Shown piece after piece: positions 26,601-40,652 of a stretch of 64,000 nucleotides of DNA. Made by a program: the position numbers and the translations under genes. The notes under the pieces were generated by a model that was not told the DNA's origin, did no database searches, and saw only the letters and a program-made list of their open reading frames with translations. How positions within the stretch are numbered: the first letter of the stretch is position 1; every line of letters begins with the position of its first letter. Source of the stretch: Phytoseiulus persimilis (lineage: Eukaryota; Arthropoda; Arachnida; Mesostigmata; Phytoseiidae); assembly GCA_037576195.1 (NCBI GenBank), contig CM075102.1, forward strand, positions 17,294,745 to 17,358,744, written 5' to 3'.

Positions 26601-29600
26601 GGACGTCCTGTAGAGGTCGACATCTTGGGCCTTCCGAAGAAACGAACGATCAGATGGTAACAACAGCCGCAGGATGACACAACCGACGAGAAAGGAATGA
26701 TGCCGGAACGAGAAAGCTGGGGAGGCGGTGCACTGGAGAAACTCGGAATGGACGGAAACTGCATTTCCCCTACATAGTTCAATCGTTCGGAGGAGCGCTG
26801 GCTGGCTCTCTGGGAAGGATTATCATCAATGGGAGCGGGATGCCGGAAGAAATGAGGGCCGACAGCCTATTCACGCCTGTGTCCTTCCTCATCATAACTC
26901 TGCGACCGGACGATTGTGGCGGAGGCTCGAGCGGAGCTTGCGGTAACTTCGTGAAGTTGATGAAACAGTTGTTGTTCGTGGGGCGATCAGAGGCACTCGA
27001 ATGGCTTCGGTTAACTCTGGCAGGCTTCAACGACGCTGCAATGTTAACAAGCAACGAGGGATGCGTGTCGGTTCAAGTTGTTCTCTCGTAGGGTTTTTGC
27101 GTGATATCACAGGAACGCTACGCCTCTACGTTAAACTCGCGTGACCGTGATATACCGATCGATCCGCTCGAATCGTTTTGCGTAGTAAATTGCTCCAACA
27201 AGGCATTGACCGGAGTAGCTGACGGCGAGACGATACCCCGACGGTGGGCATCAGGCTTCTACGGATCGTACATGCTCGCTGATATCGGGCGCCGAGGTCA
27301 TCTCACCCTCACAGTTCCTTTCGGGGCGGTGGCAGAACATGATTTCCCACCGAATCTACTCATTACACCCGGAAGCGAGTATAGTTCGTCGATGGGGCCT
27401 TCGAGATCAAAGTAAAATTCACCCGTTTCGATGGCGCAGTGACTGCTCGGATTGTTGGAATTCCGAGCTTCATGACCGCTCTCTGACAGGTACATTTGTA
27501 TGACTGCGCCAACTGTGCCCGCTGAGCGCTTGAGGCTGCGCGGCTGGCTGGTACCAGCACCCACTGCGCTCGCCCGCGAGTCTGCCGTTCCACCAGAATT
27601 CCAGCAGTGGAATGTTGACGAATCGCAATACTTCCCTTCAATTAATACGCCCGACCGACCAGCATTTTCGGTCGCCGGGGGTTGTGTTCACAGAACGCCT
27701 GACCATCTCGACGGACAAGTTTCCAAAACCATCGTGGTCTGACATGAGCACGTTCCCGTGGGGGAAAAACGTTTGCTCAGGACATCTGATTGCGGCGCTT
27801 CAGTCCTCTCCGAAATCGCCGACCACCGTACTTGGTTGGACAAGGTTTTGGTGACATGTGGCTCTAGCGGATGCTACGGATTCACAATTATTCCATCTTA
27901 GGCGTTCGCCTCAAGAGGCCGGAGACGAGGATCGACAGTCCGCGAAGACACCTCGCTAGGATGGGCCCTGTCCTCATTTTATTCCGCAAGTGCAGCGGAT
28001 TCCAGGAATTCGGATGGCGGATATTCGCGAAGTATTGGGCGCGACCGAGTGCGGGTCCCAGCAGTCGAGGTAGTCGTTCGACTCGATGATGAAATTGAAC
28101 AAAATCGTCCAGCTGAGATTGAGCGCTCAGCTCTCACAGCATATGGATGTGGAGATCAAGTCTGGAACCGAAACTCTGCTCCGAGAATTGTTGTTGCGTT
28201 CGCCCCACAAACACGTCGCAGCTATATCTACGATGAGAATTGAGAATAAGATACGACATTGCGCCGATAATTATTCAGGTAGCCAAACGTGATTCTGGGC
28301 CATATAATATCTGGATATGGGAGGAACGGCGTCCGACGAACTGTCCGACCAGAAGTGAACAAGAAGAAACTGTGAGGTTGTGAGGCCCATGAAAATTATT
28401 TACCTTGAACCTGATACACAGTGCACCGTGGGCACAACTGAGGTCGGATTCCTACTAATTCACGTTTCAAACAGAGCTGAGTACCATTCAGCCGGGAGAA
28501 ACCTCAGGAACAGCATCTGGCTGGAAATTGCGCAATTTCGACTCGATATCCCCGCGGGAGCCTCCATGAAATACATCCTGAACCGACTGCTACTTCGAAT
28601 AGCTCACGGATGCCGATGGAGAATGTGAGACCGCGGAAAATATCTTTCGACTGATTCGAGAGGAGTAGCTTCTTGGGTATTCCTGGTACCCGGTACCGGG
28701 ATTCTTGCGCCCAGTCGCTCTGGTCACAGTGGCGTGTACAGGAATCCCGGTTCGGGGGAGGCGGATTGAAAAATCTCGGTAGCGAGCATGAATCCTTTTT
28801 TCTTCCTACGCTTCGACAATGAATCGCTCTGGACATTGACATCGTTTGAGCACCCATCACGACTCTTTGCGAACCACTGAGTTCGGAATGGAATCCGCAT
28901 TTTCACCGAGTCAATAGTCTTCATGGACTCTCAGAAGCGTGAGTTTCGATGCCCGAAACCTTGTGAGAGATTTCGTCGGAACCGTTCTTGTTGAAGGCGA
29001 ATCTTCTCGAATCCCGCATGAACGTTCTCTTAGAGGTCTGCTCGAGTGGAAGGTCGCGCTCTTCGGTGAATGAACAAACGGTGAGCACCTCAGTCATTGA
29101 GGTTCATCGCTAACGAAATCCACAAATGCAGGGGGAGAAGTACCATTGAAATTATTTATCACCAATCAGATGTTCTGCTCAACGACAGCCGCACGGAAAC
29201 GGTTGTTCCGGACGAGGCCCTCCCACGACGCTCCCGGAAGGCTTGAGCGCTCATCATCGGGGTTCTGCTTCGCTCCTCTGGGCTTGATCAACTCGCCGCC
29301 CCTTTCATCTTCATGACGACTTCTTGTTTCCGGACGTCCTCTCCGGACACCGACGATACATAACACCCTCCCGTCCCAATATCAGAGAAAGCTGGCCGTT
29401 CTCCGAGCCAAGACCTCGGAAGTCGAATAACGAATTCAAGCGGCCTAGCGTCGGACCTATCCGGCCCGCAGTTGCTAGATGATTCAAGTCTTGTCTGTGG
29501 CCTGTTCTTCTTTGTACGCACTCGATCACCGGGACGCTTCTCGCCTGATAGAAATTCGTATCACATCGATAGCGTCCGTGTCCATCTTTCCCGATTTCGG

Positions 29601-32600
29601 GGCATGCTTCACACGTCTAAAAATTTGACTAAGATTCGAGATGCGTCCCGAATCGAGCTCACGACAATGCTTCCCATGCGACGTAACGATCTAATGATTC
29701 CTTATCAAGTTTTCAGAGATTTTTCAAGAAGCGGAGGGATGAGAATCAACGACACGGAGCAAAAGCAATATCCAATGGTTCCGTCTCCCAAAATTTGCAG
29801 AAATCCAGATAGAGCTGGAGCAGTACCGCTCAAGCACAAACGATGTCTGGAATCCGCCTTGAGCTCCAGTTTCCCATCAGATGAATTAGTGCACTCAACT
29901 CAACTGCGGCCAGCGTCCACCAGGAGAGTTCTCACGTCCCAACCGGAAGCTCCGAATCTCTGATATCATGGCACCTGACCACCACGACGCGGGCGAGAGA
30001 AGCTCCTTGCTGGTGAGCGGATGAAGACAGCCGAGAAAAACCTTCTAGCATCTGGGAGAGAAACACGCATGGCTTGTCCCTGTCTTGCCATACTAAACGC
30101 GGCTCGAACCTCATCGGAGATCCACGAAAAACCTCTCTGCGTTCCCTCTACTCAAGCTTGGCGTGCTGTACAGTCGTAGAGTATTTGCCACTTCTCTCAG
30201 CACCATAACCGATGTGGGAGGCTTGCGTGCGTTGGTTTACATAGGCGAAAAACCAGGACGCAGTCTCCTGCCATTTTCATGTTCTCATTACTCATCCTAT
30301 GGTCCCGGAAACACCCGCAACTGTGCATAAAATTCCCATATTTTCCAAACTTCAGACCGTACACGAACTCGAATCGGAACTCAACGAACGGACGTTGAGC
30401 GGCAGGATCCAACATTTCATTGTACTTTTCTGAATAGAGGTGAGTGCCTGTTTTGGAAGGGAAAAGAGCTCATCTATGGACTGTCTGCAAGGTCACACCT
30501 CGAACGACCTAGTCGCGATGAACACGACCGAACCCTGAGGGTTCGCCAAGCCGATTTGATTAGAATCTGAAGACCGCTCGAATCAAGTATCTCATTGTCC
30601 GCCACTGGTCGTACCCTCTTGCCGGAAAACACGTCGGCTCCTTCGCGCTTGACGTTCGGCAGTCGTGCCCGCTCATATCATTGGACTTTTGTCGTGGTTG
30701 GAGCTGCCGCGTCTCTGTAATCCTTCCACGACCGGCACGAGGAAGGAAAAAATGCGAGGAGGCCCGTCTCGATGAAACCATCGTGAAAATATCACCTCCG
30801 GTCATGCTTGCCAGAAATTTCACTCCTTTCCCCACCCCCCGACGGATCAATCTAAGACGGGCCGAGAGGCTCCCACGAGCTCAGAGGGGTACCCATCAAA
30901 CAAAACAGATCTGGAACACCCCAGCAATCCGAACTTCTCCGACCTGGGTGCCGGTCGTCGTCCGTCTCGCACTCGTACCGTTGTTGTCTCCGCAGAGAAT
31001 GAGGTTAGCGAGTTACTTCCGAGAAGCGTTGCGATAGAAGTGGGATGCTCCAATGAGCCTCGAGTTCGGAGCGAATGTGCAACTTGAGCGATAGTTTGAA
31101 GCCGGAATGAGACTTCCATCCGTAGAAGAGAAAGCAGTTGGCCAATTGAATCCGGCGAAACTTCATCAACCAGCTGCCATCGAAGTGAACGACTGCTTCC
31201 CGGATCGAGGTCCGTTCCGTTCGATCCTGCTGCACAGTCGATCCACAACGTACGCTCGACTTCGAGAGGCTGGCGAGAGACGACCGAAAAATCTGTTCGA
31301 CTGGCGGACGAACAACTTGTGACAGAAGATCGCCAAGCTCTCGCTCAGCGAAGTCCCGGATCTGTCCCAATTACATTTTTCCTTGGGATCCACGAGAACG
31401 AGATGAGACAAGAATTTTCTCGAGTTCTTTCCTGTGAATGTCTCGTCCTGTGGGCCCGCCCTCCATCAAAACAAGGCTTCAATAGCCTCAGCCCAGTGGT
31501 ATCTCACTAGCTGTCGAGGCAGGACACCTGACGATGTCATAATAGGAAGAGTACTCAGGATGTGAGAGAAGGGGAATAAAAAACGTCGGCACGCTGGAGT
31601 CCAGGCGGCAAATAGCGAGAGAAGTATCCAATGACCGAAGGAATAGGATCGAAAGGAAGCATGGAGCGGGGAGTAGGAAGAATTCTGGGGCACGAGCACG
31701 ACGAATCGAAACTCGGAAAAAGGATTAGGAGAGATGGAGAGAGCGAAGGAGGAATAGCGACCAAACAGAGAAGAACGATGGGGAGTCGGAACGTCGCAAG
31801 GGGAGGAGAGTTGATAGGCACTGCCGGATGTGTGGATCCAGTGACGGATTCTCATGAGGGCTGTTTTTTATCTGAGCTAATGAAGCCACAGCAAAACATC
31901 AATTCGGATCATTTGGAAGGATGCATCAGATTTATAAGAACCGCGCTGGAAAGTCGACCAGCACAATCTTCAGCACGAGTCAGCTCGCGAACGCAAAAGC
32001 TGAGTTCCCTAAAACGTCGCTAAGCCTGCGCTGAGCTTCCCGAGCGCTCGAATTGCCACAACTGAACTTCACTCACAGGCTTACGAGAAATTCTGCAGCC
32101 ATCTCGTGATTATTTTCAACTCACGCTTTGAGCCGTCCTCCTCTCCCAATCTCTCGAAGCTCAGTTTCAATGTCTCGCTGAAAAAACACTGAAGATTCCA
32201 ACGAAGCTCTGGTTCGGTTATTCTCCGACGACCGGTTCCTCGCTTCGATTCCCAAACTCCTCTGGTAATGAAGATATGAATCCCGGTTGCTCCTTTAGAG
32301 CATCACTGAAAAAGAAGGACCGAGTTGAAGCGGCCCCGCGGAGAACAGGCTCCGCCCCGTCATGAATTACAACAGGTTTGCAATAAATTTAACAAATGAC
32401 CAAATTTAATAACATGCTGAGTTATTTACGAACAACCACACACTCTTTTTCGCGACTGTTCTCCCCACGCCCTCCTCGTGTCTTTGCGCTACTTTTTCTC
32501 ACACCAACGCGTACGGCTTCGCGAGACGCGTGCAGCAGCGCACGAGCGCTCGCCTGGACACGCACTTAGGAAGGGAGCTTCTGAAGCGTACCCATACAGA

Positions 32601-35600
32601 ATCTGTGTAAGAGGTCGTTACGTAGGCATCGCGGTGAAACAAAGCGGTGGAGAATACCCCGTTCGGGATCCAGTCGCTCAGGCGGAGCAGCACCTCCCAG
32701 ATGAGCTACAACACAACGAGCTTGTACGCACGCGAGCACCGCTAAACCGCCAACCGCTGGCGAGCATTACCACGCTCACGATCTCAACTCAAACACAAAT
32801 GCCACCGCGCCGAGCTTAGAGCGGACGCACCCGTATGACTGGACCACGAGAACAAGCAATAAACTGCGCGGACAAACATCGCGAGACACGGATGAATGAA
32901 TCGAAACTGGTTTTCTGAACAATGGTCATGTCTAGCAATTGAAGATCGCGTTTTTTGCAATAATTGTGGACATAAGCGCGGCGAGCTCGACTCGGGGCCG
33001 CACACCTCAGAGACATCAAGCTCTGCGCAAACCATCGATGAAAACATTCAAGTATCTACTACATTTGAATGTTTGATGGCCTCTGATGGCCCGAGCCGCT
33101 ACATTTCACGGACTGGCCTCGTGCGTCTCATGGTTGCGAAAGTTGATACTGTTGTGCGACTGACTCTTCATAGGATGTGAATCATCAGCCGAAGCTCCGA
33201 CAGAGGTAACGAAACACAGAGAAATGGACGAAAAAACGAGGCAGAAATACGAGGAGCGAAGAACGTTGACACTGATCATTATGAGAAAGGAGCAATGGAG
33301 CACGGTTTGCCTCAAGACTGCTCGACTGAACGCTTGTGAATCCTCCGCAAAACTGTGGGAGAATACGGGAAGCGCCCGAATATCGCCCTCGGGAACCAAG
33401 GGAAAAGAGAGAAGATCGACCTGACCCAGACGCCCTTCCCCACACAGGGAACAGTCATCTCCTTTGAGATGGCATCAAATCCATGTGCAAGGAACTGAAA
33501 TGAGCCTCAGAACTTCTAGTCGAACTAATCTCCACGTCGTTTCCGGGTTCAGTGGAGGGCTCGACGGGTGACTTCATCATTTCGACGGCAAAAAGTACTG
33601 AAATCTTCATCCCTGATCCCCCTCGCTCACCGGTCGTCAATCCTTTTTCTCCAGACTAGAGTATCCACTACTCATCAAAACTGCCTTTTTGTCACATATC
33701 CCCATCATTCTCCAATCTAGGAGCATATTCCTCCATGACGATGATGAGCTTCCCCGGTCCGACCTCGACGATAGAAATACAGTATGCGTCTAGTCATATG
33801 CCAGAGCAAAAATTTTTTGCGACTGCCTGCAACCACAATACACGATTCAATCTCTCAGGAGCTCGATTGCGTTCCGTGCGCGCCTCATCATTTGCGTCGG
33901 TGACGTAGACCACGCGGTTGACCAACTCAAGAGTGGATCATTGGGGTTCACTTACGATACGGAGCACTTCTAAGCTGTTCCACAGCGAAATCGAGCTCCC
34001 CGAATTCTAATACCCACACGCCACCAAGAGTAGCAAGCCTATGAGGAGCACGTGTTCAAATGCAATCTTGAATTTGAAAACAGGAGAGACCAGGTCTGAA
34101 ACACGAGGAGGGGAACCTACTTCCAGCCAATCTGCGAAGTATTGGTTGCTCTCGCTCTCCCGTAACTTTCGTGAGGAAGATTCCAAGATTTCCCTGAACT
34201 TCTCTTCCGGAAGAATGGTTGGCTTTTCTTGTGCTTTGTTTCCTGTCGGACCGAGATTTCACCTCATGCGTCGTGTTCAGATGGAGCGCGGGGTAACTCG
34301 GCTGCAATCCTTGTGGAATGCACGACTTGAGTGAGTAGTTCTGCACGGAAGGACATCTTCTGACTTCCGCAGCCCCAAATCTTCTGGAAGCGGAAGTCGC
34401 CGCGATTTACCTCGTGGTATCTGTGGGAAGAGAGTTGCCTCGAGAGCTCTCCGAAAAGGTTTCGGACCTGCTCGAGGCTTGATATGAATTTGAATCATTC
34501 GACGATATATCGGGAGCATGGACTTTCCGAGCTCTCCGGTACATGTCACCTGATAGTCAGGAGTGCTAAAAATGTACCCTGAAAGCTCGTTACGAGCCTC
34601 TCTGGTGGATTTCTCGAGTCTGCCGACTTATGCGTCAAAACCCCAGTTTACCTGGACTCCGATGTTGACCAAACTCCGAGACCTTGATGAGATATCGAGC
34701 TGAGCGTCTCACGGAAGCCGCCTGCTTGCTTGCAGATACCCTGCGGCGAGTGTCGTCGAGTTCCGACACGATTCCAAGGAATTCAGCGCGTCCAGACGAA
34801 CGCATATCGCAAAGCTCAAACACATCAAGGAGAGAAACAGAAAAATACCTCCTTCACTCCCCTTGTGGATTCGTCAGCAGTCGTGTTTCGCGCTTCCGTC
34901 AGAGAGAGTAGAAGATATGAGTGAGATATTTCCTCTGATCAAATACCTCACTGTGCGACGACCGAAGTTTCGAACGTTGAAGCCGTGTTGACTGACGTGC
35001 CAAGTTTGAACCTACGATTGCGAGCTGAGTGCATGGAGGCGTTCGCTGTCAGAGATGCAAGCAGCAGATGGCGTTGTCGATGCTGTTTCCTCTACTTCGA
35101 TGCCTGTCGAGGAATTTCGGCTCTCAACAACTAGTGTAGCCCGCGGCTGAGCGGTCGTGGAAAACAATGAACATGTTGACCGATCCTAGCGCGAGTGAAA
35201 ATTCGCTGGTGGAAAGTCGGAGACACAGAGCGACTGTTCCGCCGGGAGGTTTGGAGTCATTTTCCATTGTTCCCGCGGATCCGCGATACGAAAACGTTAG
35301 GCCTAATTGCAAGATCCACGACGCAAATCACGAAAGGTAAATCCGCTGACCTTCTGAAATCCGAAGTCATCGAATGATCCCTCGCTTCGCCGCGGCACTT
35401 GTTTTCTCCACCCTGGCTTGGGAAACACACCGTCGGGTGTGCTCGTTAGAGCTGGACACGTTCTCAGATGCAACGATTGAAGACATCGCTCGAGGAGAAT
35501 TTTCCTCAGCAGCTGCTTCATGGAACTGAGACTCTCCTCGTTCTCTCCTGGGGGAAAGTTAGCGTGTGCTGTTCCGAACGCAGCAATCCGGAAATTCGTG

Positions 35601-36195
35601 GACAGATGATCACTCGAGAACGGAGACGAATGAGAGACAGCTGGGCTCCGTTATCCAAACCGTCGACCGACGTTACCTCAGCTATCTTCTCAATAAAAGT
35701 AATCCTCGCTCCATAATTCCTTCAATTTCTGATGGATGTTTAATGGAGCTCGATATCCGCCGAGTCTCATCTTCCGCTCTCCTACAAGGATCCATTGTTT
35801 CTTGCTCCGAAATCCCGCCGCAGCCAGCGTTGGTGGCTGCCTACTCATCCGAGGTCTGACAGCTGACAGTGCTTCGATGGTTGCGATGTTACAATGTTCC
35901 TGAATCGGAGCGATCGCGCCGGCACCGACTCGTTTCCTCGGGGCCCAAACCGAGCTCAAGGTCTCGGTGCGGCCAACGCCGTGATATTCAGCGGGAAGCG
36001 CCGGCAGGGGTTTTTGGCAGGTTTGAGGACTGAACTCCTGAGTGGTTTCCCGCCTCGGCATCTGAAAGGGGTTCCACAGCGGGAGTTGGCGGCTCTCCAT
36101 GCGACGAGCTAATTATCGCGCCATCTCGTCCAACTCGAGCCCGGAATACTCGCCCGTAATCAACTCATTTACTGACGGCCGCAGACAGACCTCAC

Positions 36196-36519
36196 CTGCG
36201 CCCTCGTGACCTCGCACCAACTTCGACAAAGCTCAGTGACCTCATCGAGTTCGCTCGGAGAGAACGTTGTGAGCGTGAGTTTTTTCGCGCCACGCTCGTC
36301 GCAATCGGAGCCGTAGTGACAAACTAGTGCGGTGATCCGGGAACACTCAACAGATGAAGAACTTTCACCGGGAAAAAAGGGTCGTTGGCAGATAGCGATA
36401 AACTCGATTGACTGCGGATGAATGAGCTGTCGAGGAACTTCTTCAGAAGAAAGTTTTAGCCTGAATTTGGAGTTGCTTAGCCGATAGATCCCGTCGACCA
36501 CCCGCTCACCGAGTCGGTT
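36196..36519 (-). CDS. candidate internal exon, unidentified
   Basis: 108 codons open between the acceptor TCATTTGTAG and the donor GCGCAG|GTGAGG, phase 0 at both ends; the TAG of the acceptor would be an in-frame stop and the frame closes soon after the donor. The peptide includes FRLKLSSEEVPRQLIHPQ, ICQRPFFPGE, and KKLTLTTFSPSELDEVTELC ending SWCEVTRAQ. The beta-rich segment followed by a Trp-containing helix is loosely like the non-catalytic N-terminal part of lipid kinases such as sphingosine or ceramide kinase, but I find no kinase domain nearby, so no function is assigned. It may belong with the exons at 37.3-38.0 kb. Confidence 0.25.
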
Positions 36520-37190
36520 CTACAAATGACGGACTCTCCCTTCATGGATGGATGGTCCGGCTCCGGTTGTCGTGATCCGCGTAAACGATTCTCATTATAC
36601 GGTTATCTTGACCCCATTCAAATGGATGATCACCGGCCGCTACTGATGACCGCGATCCGTGGTATAGATGGCAACACACTCACGCATCCATACACAGAGA
36701 GAACCGCTCGAGTCGGGGTCCTGTCCGATTCAGATAGAAGTCTGATAATACTGTAAATAACTCCTCAATCGGACGGCGGCGAACTCGTTTCACGATCGAA
36801 GCCGCTATTCTCCTCATCGTTCCGGTGGTTGCGCCAATGAGCTGGATCTCTGCATTCAGATTGAACTCATTGAGCTCGAAGAGGAACTCGTGTCTGACAG
36901 AACCTGATTTTGTCCCCGAAACACTCCTGAGGGGTATATTGCCAGGACTCCGTAACTTCCTGCTAAGAAAGTTTGTGCGGCGTCCCGAGAATTCCAGAAT
37001 CAGCCTGTCCGGCTTTCGACGACGATCAAGCACCGAACATCGCACTTGATCACACTGGATCCGTGCGTTACGTACCGGCGTAGGCACCTACGATCCGGAA
37101 GATCTACGGTTGAATCAGATGCTAGTCAGGGTCAAAGCATGAAGGCTTGTAGGAGACCTCGGTAACGGTCATAACGAACGATAGCGGAAG

Positions 37191-37265
37191 GTTGCTTAGG
37201 GGTTCGGGTCACTGCATCGCGACCGTGGAGGGTTAGTAGAGCCTTGGGTTCGATACCCGTGCCTC
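37191..37265 (+). repeat. tRNA-like segment with B-box, possible SINE or tRNA relic
   Basis: GTTGCTTAGGGG resembles an A-box. Forty-odd bases later GGGTTCGATACCC matches a B-box and can form a short T-arm. No good acceptor stem is visible, so a functional tRNA gene is unlikely. Confidence 0.25.
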
Positions 37266-37288
37266 GGGATGCTTGAACGCCAGTATCT

Positions 37289-37973
37289 TCAAATAGACAT
37301 CACCCGTTCCATTCGTACTTTACGAAGACGTTGACGTATTGAAGACTCATTTTTGGCCAGGTTGCGCATCTGAGCGGTACGGCGCATATCTACAATGTTC
37401 GTCAGCGTCTCGAGCACTCCCTCGTCAGCGTTTGAGATGAGGCGCAAAGCGACTCTATCCACGTGTGACAGGCCGTCATATCTTACCATTAGTTCGGCAG
37501 TGATCTCTGTAAATTTCACAGCGCGCTTTCTTCTCGAACGAATTATATCGTGGGTCCGCGAATCCTCTAAGATGCTAAGAGGCAGCGAGGAAAAAACGGC
37601 CTTCTGTCCCCCAACCAAACATTGAGTCGAGAATCGAGCGAGCTCCAGGCGGGAGAACATCTTGCTCGCCACATTCCTGGGCGACGAGCATTCGAGCTTC
37701 AAACCGCACGCGACCTGTTTACCAAGCTTAGAGGGCTGCACTTGCAAATAGGGAGGGTGTTGATCAGCCTAAAAACTTGATGAGCTGGAACCCCAAGTCC
37801 CTCCAGAACTTCCAGCTCCACGGAGTCTCAGCCTGCCTAACGTTTTCACTGGCGAGCATGCGAGCGCGAAAGAGTCGGGATCGCAAAGACTTGAAAGCGG
37901 CGTCGACGGCTGAGACTAGACCAAGAGGAGGCAGGCCTAACAGGAGAAGTTTGCATGTGAACCACGGAGCCAG
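37289..37973 (-). CDS. candidate two-exon segment with one hydrophobic helix, unidentified
   Basis: The first segment, 37973-37842, follows an acceptor ATACGTTAG and encodes APWFTCKLLLLGLPPLGLVS, a likely membrane helix, then FKSLRSRLFRARM. A weak donor AAC|GTTAGG leads over a 73-bp intron to the acceptor CAAGTTTTTAG and a 480-bp frame (37768-37289) in matching phase. That frame contains RRKRAVKFTEITAELMV, ALRLISNADEGVLETLTN and a basic end RQRLRKVRMERV. I do not recognise the product. A further open frame at 37087-36680 lies in the same direction and may link to the 36.2-36.5 kb exon. Confidence 0.22.
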
Positions 37974-39577
37974 CTAACGTATGCAGAGATTACCCGCGGC
38001 TGTGGGTGGCCGAACGAGTTCCTCTTGGAGACTGTCGTCCCCTTCGCACTCTCGCTGTCCCTCCCGGTGGGCGACTTTTTCTCACCGAGTCCCCACTCCC
38101 AGACCGGCTCCTCTACGAACACTAGGCGACGTCGAGTGCCCCATGCGTCCCTGATGAACTCTCCTGAGTATCGCCGTGGATTCTCGTAGGTCGCCGAGTC
38201 GAACGACGCACGTCGAGTGAATTGGCTTAATGACACTGTCGTTCACCTACGACCCCACTGGCTGCTCTGTCTTTCAGCCAACGGACCGGGCCGATTGACT
38301 GAGTGCCTCTCTGCCCTCCGCTAGTTTGCGGCTCGTGGAAGTGGACTACTGGAAAGTTGGAAAACACAACGACTCCGGGGTTCTCATTCCGTCGAGCGAG
38401 CCTAGGACGTCCCGAGCGGTAAACACTTTCATTCGCGAGCCCGGAACGAGTCGAAGGTCCACGTTATGATCCACCATGATAAATGGAAAATGGATTGCTC
38501 GAAGCTGCTCCACAGACCACGACGTTCATCCGTACAAACATCGTCGTCGTACCTTCGCTCGTTCATACGTTCGCAGTGATAAACGTGCCCGGGTACACAA
38601 GGCCGGCCGAGTGCGTTCCCCCCAGAGAACTAAAAGCCCAGACCTGATTGTAATGACCACACAGTAGAGCGCCGGCATCGAAATGAGCCCCGGGCCGGAG
38701 TCGCGCGGAGAAAAATCAGCTGTTGGGGAAGTCCTGTTCGACAACGCGATTCTCACTAGGACTTTCCGTAACGACGAAGTACCGGGCCACTCGGCGGGAA
38801 TTTCCTCTCCAGTGGGAGCCCGGCCAGCTCTGTTCCAAATCCACCGACAGCCCCGCCTGCGCGCAACGGAAACTTTATTCGAGGGGATGAAACAGCGAAT
38901 GCCCGGCTTTGTCGCGACACAACTTAACCAGTTATCTTCGGTGTGAATAAGGCTCATGGAAAGTGCGGGCGAGCTTGTTGGGCCGCGTTGTAGTTCAGCT
39001 CGCACGCGGTGTTTCGGGTAATGCATAAACGATGCGACTCGCCTCCTGCATTCGCCTTCGGATCCGACCGAAGCTTTCTAATGAACTGGGAGCTGTATCA
39101 TACATCCGTAATGGACCCGCATCGATGTATGCGTGACTCGCCCGCCTCCACTCGAGCCCGTCTCTATCGGCTGGAGCTTCCCGGAAGGTGTGTTAGGAAC
39201 GTCTGGAAATCCCTGGAATCCATGCTCAGTCATTGCTCGAAATAACCTTAGCAGCCTCCATTCGGCTCTTCTCACGAGAAATACGCAGAGGATCCCTGAT
39301 CCAGGTTCCGGAGCTATGTACCGCACCCGCCCCCGGTGTCTTTCGTTATGGGAAGCGGATATTGCGATCACCGCAAAAACGTTTTCCGCTTCTGAAGGAG
39401 ATCAACAGGAGCGCCGGAGAGCTCGGATGAGTTTTTTCCTCGGGGCGCTCCTCTTCCGCTACGACCGGGACTGAGAGGAGTTGCCGGAAGAATTCAACCA
39501 CGCTCACTCGTATTCGTCCCTTTGCGCTCTCTATGGACTTGTATTCTTCCCTCCGAGCACACAATCACCGATCAGAG

Positions 39578-39639
39578 CGCCGCCGCCGCCACCACTACCG
39601 CTGTCTGCCACCGCTACAGCGGCGACCAGAAAAAAAAAA
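39578..39639. repeat. (CCG/CCA)n run followed by A10
   Basis: GCCGCCGCCGCC with CCA and CCG variants, then a run of ten A starting at 39630. It lies in a locally GC-rich stretch (39.5-40.3 kb). Confidence 0.75.
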
Positions 39640-40637
39640 CGAAAGAAAGGATGACGTGGAAGAGCAGCCAATAGAGCTGTCATGTCTTCGTCGAGAGGGG
39701 GGAGGGGGTTGCTCTGTCGATTCCTCTCCTCCGGAGCCCTATCCTCCTGGCGTGGGTTTCCCTTGTTACCTCGCTCCGTTCGGACTCGCACTCGGAGTTC
39801 ACCACTGCTCATCACTGTGACGGGGCACCGAGCAAGGAGAACTTTCCTCTGGAACTCCAGACCATCCCGTCTTCAGTTTCAGAGATGCGGTTCGTGGTGT
39901 TCAGATGGGCTGCGCCGTGCAGTCAACGGCTCAGCTGCCCTTGGAGGAGTCAGGAGATGAGCGATGCGGGAGTCCCCGGGACCCACAACAGAATGCGCGA
40001 GCAGAGCGGGCGCGGGGGTGTTTATCAGAGCCACTTCGGCGAGCGTTCCTACAATTATGGTCTGTCATTTCCTCGGCTACCGGCGGACGCCACTACACTT
40101 GCTACTACCGGTGCCACTAGCGGCGAGTCGCTGTGCATTCGTTCTGTGGCCGGAGGTCCTGTTTATTGGTCTGCTCGCCTCCCTGCTGGTGGGCTGTCCG
40201 TGCGTTGGTCGCTTCCTATGCCCGGTTCTCGCCTCGACGGCAATCGCGTTAGATAACCGCATTGTTACAGAGAAATGAAGTCATTCCTGCTATTTACGTC
40301 ATCCGAGCCACTCGAAGCCGAGGGTTCGAGCCGCGGACTGGATTGTCCGGGGAACTGTATGGAACCATGTTTCTCCACGGTGCGTTCTGCGTGTTTTTAG
40401 TCGATAAAGCTATTTGTTCAGGGAGAGAGCGAGCGGCAAACTTAACGGCTTCCAGCGAACTCAGACAACGAGATTCCTCGGTCGGATTGCCGACATCGCG
40501 AGTTTTTGGACATGACTGCGTTCATACAGATCTCTCACCACGTGCTCGATGCAGAGGAGCGATGTTCGGCGGACAGAAAAACAGGAGGCGCAGATAAAAA
40601 TGCTGGCCGACCGCGGAGTCGCCGATCCCGGATGCAA

Positions 40638-40652
40638 CTCTCTCTCTCTCTC
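40638..40652. repeat. (CT)n microsatellite
   Basis: About seven CT units. Shorter CT runs occur near 42239 and 45233. Confidence 0.8.

Larger units (their letters stand above)
16888..36195. other. long gene-poor stretch
   Basis: The part next to 16888 should hold the promoter and 5' untranslated region of the kekkon-like gene; no TATA box is certain. The rest has scattered frames of chance length, microsatellites, and a purine-biased plus strand at about 31556-31820. Small or divergent exons could be missed. Confidence 0.45.

Noticed and set aside
26680-27091. Plus-strand frame with a protein-like run (SFGGALAGSLGRIIINGSGM)
   Set aside because: About 137 codons, a length expected several times by chance in this window; no clear splice sites or family, and the opposite strand is open as well.
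39885-40278. GC-rich plus-strand frames as a first coding exon
   Set aside because: Several frames are open and none joins to a supported downstream exon.
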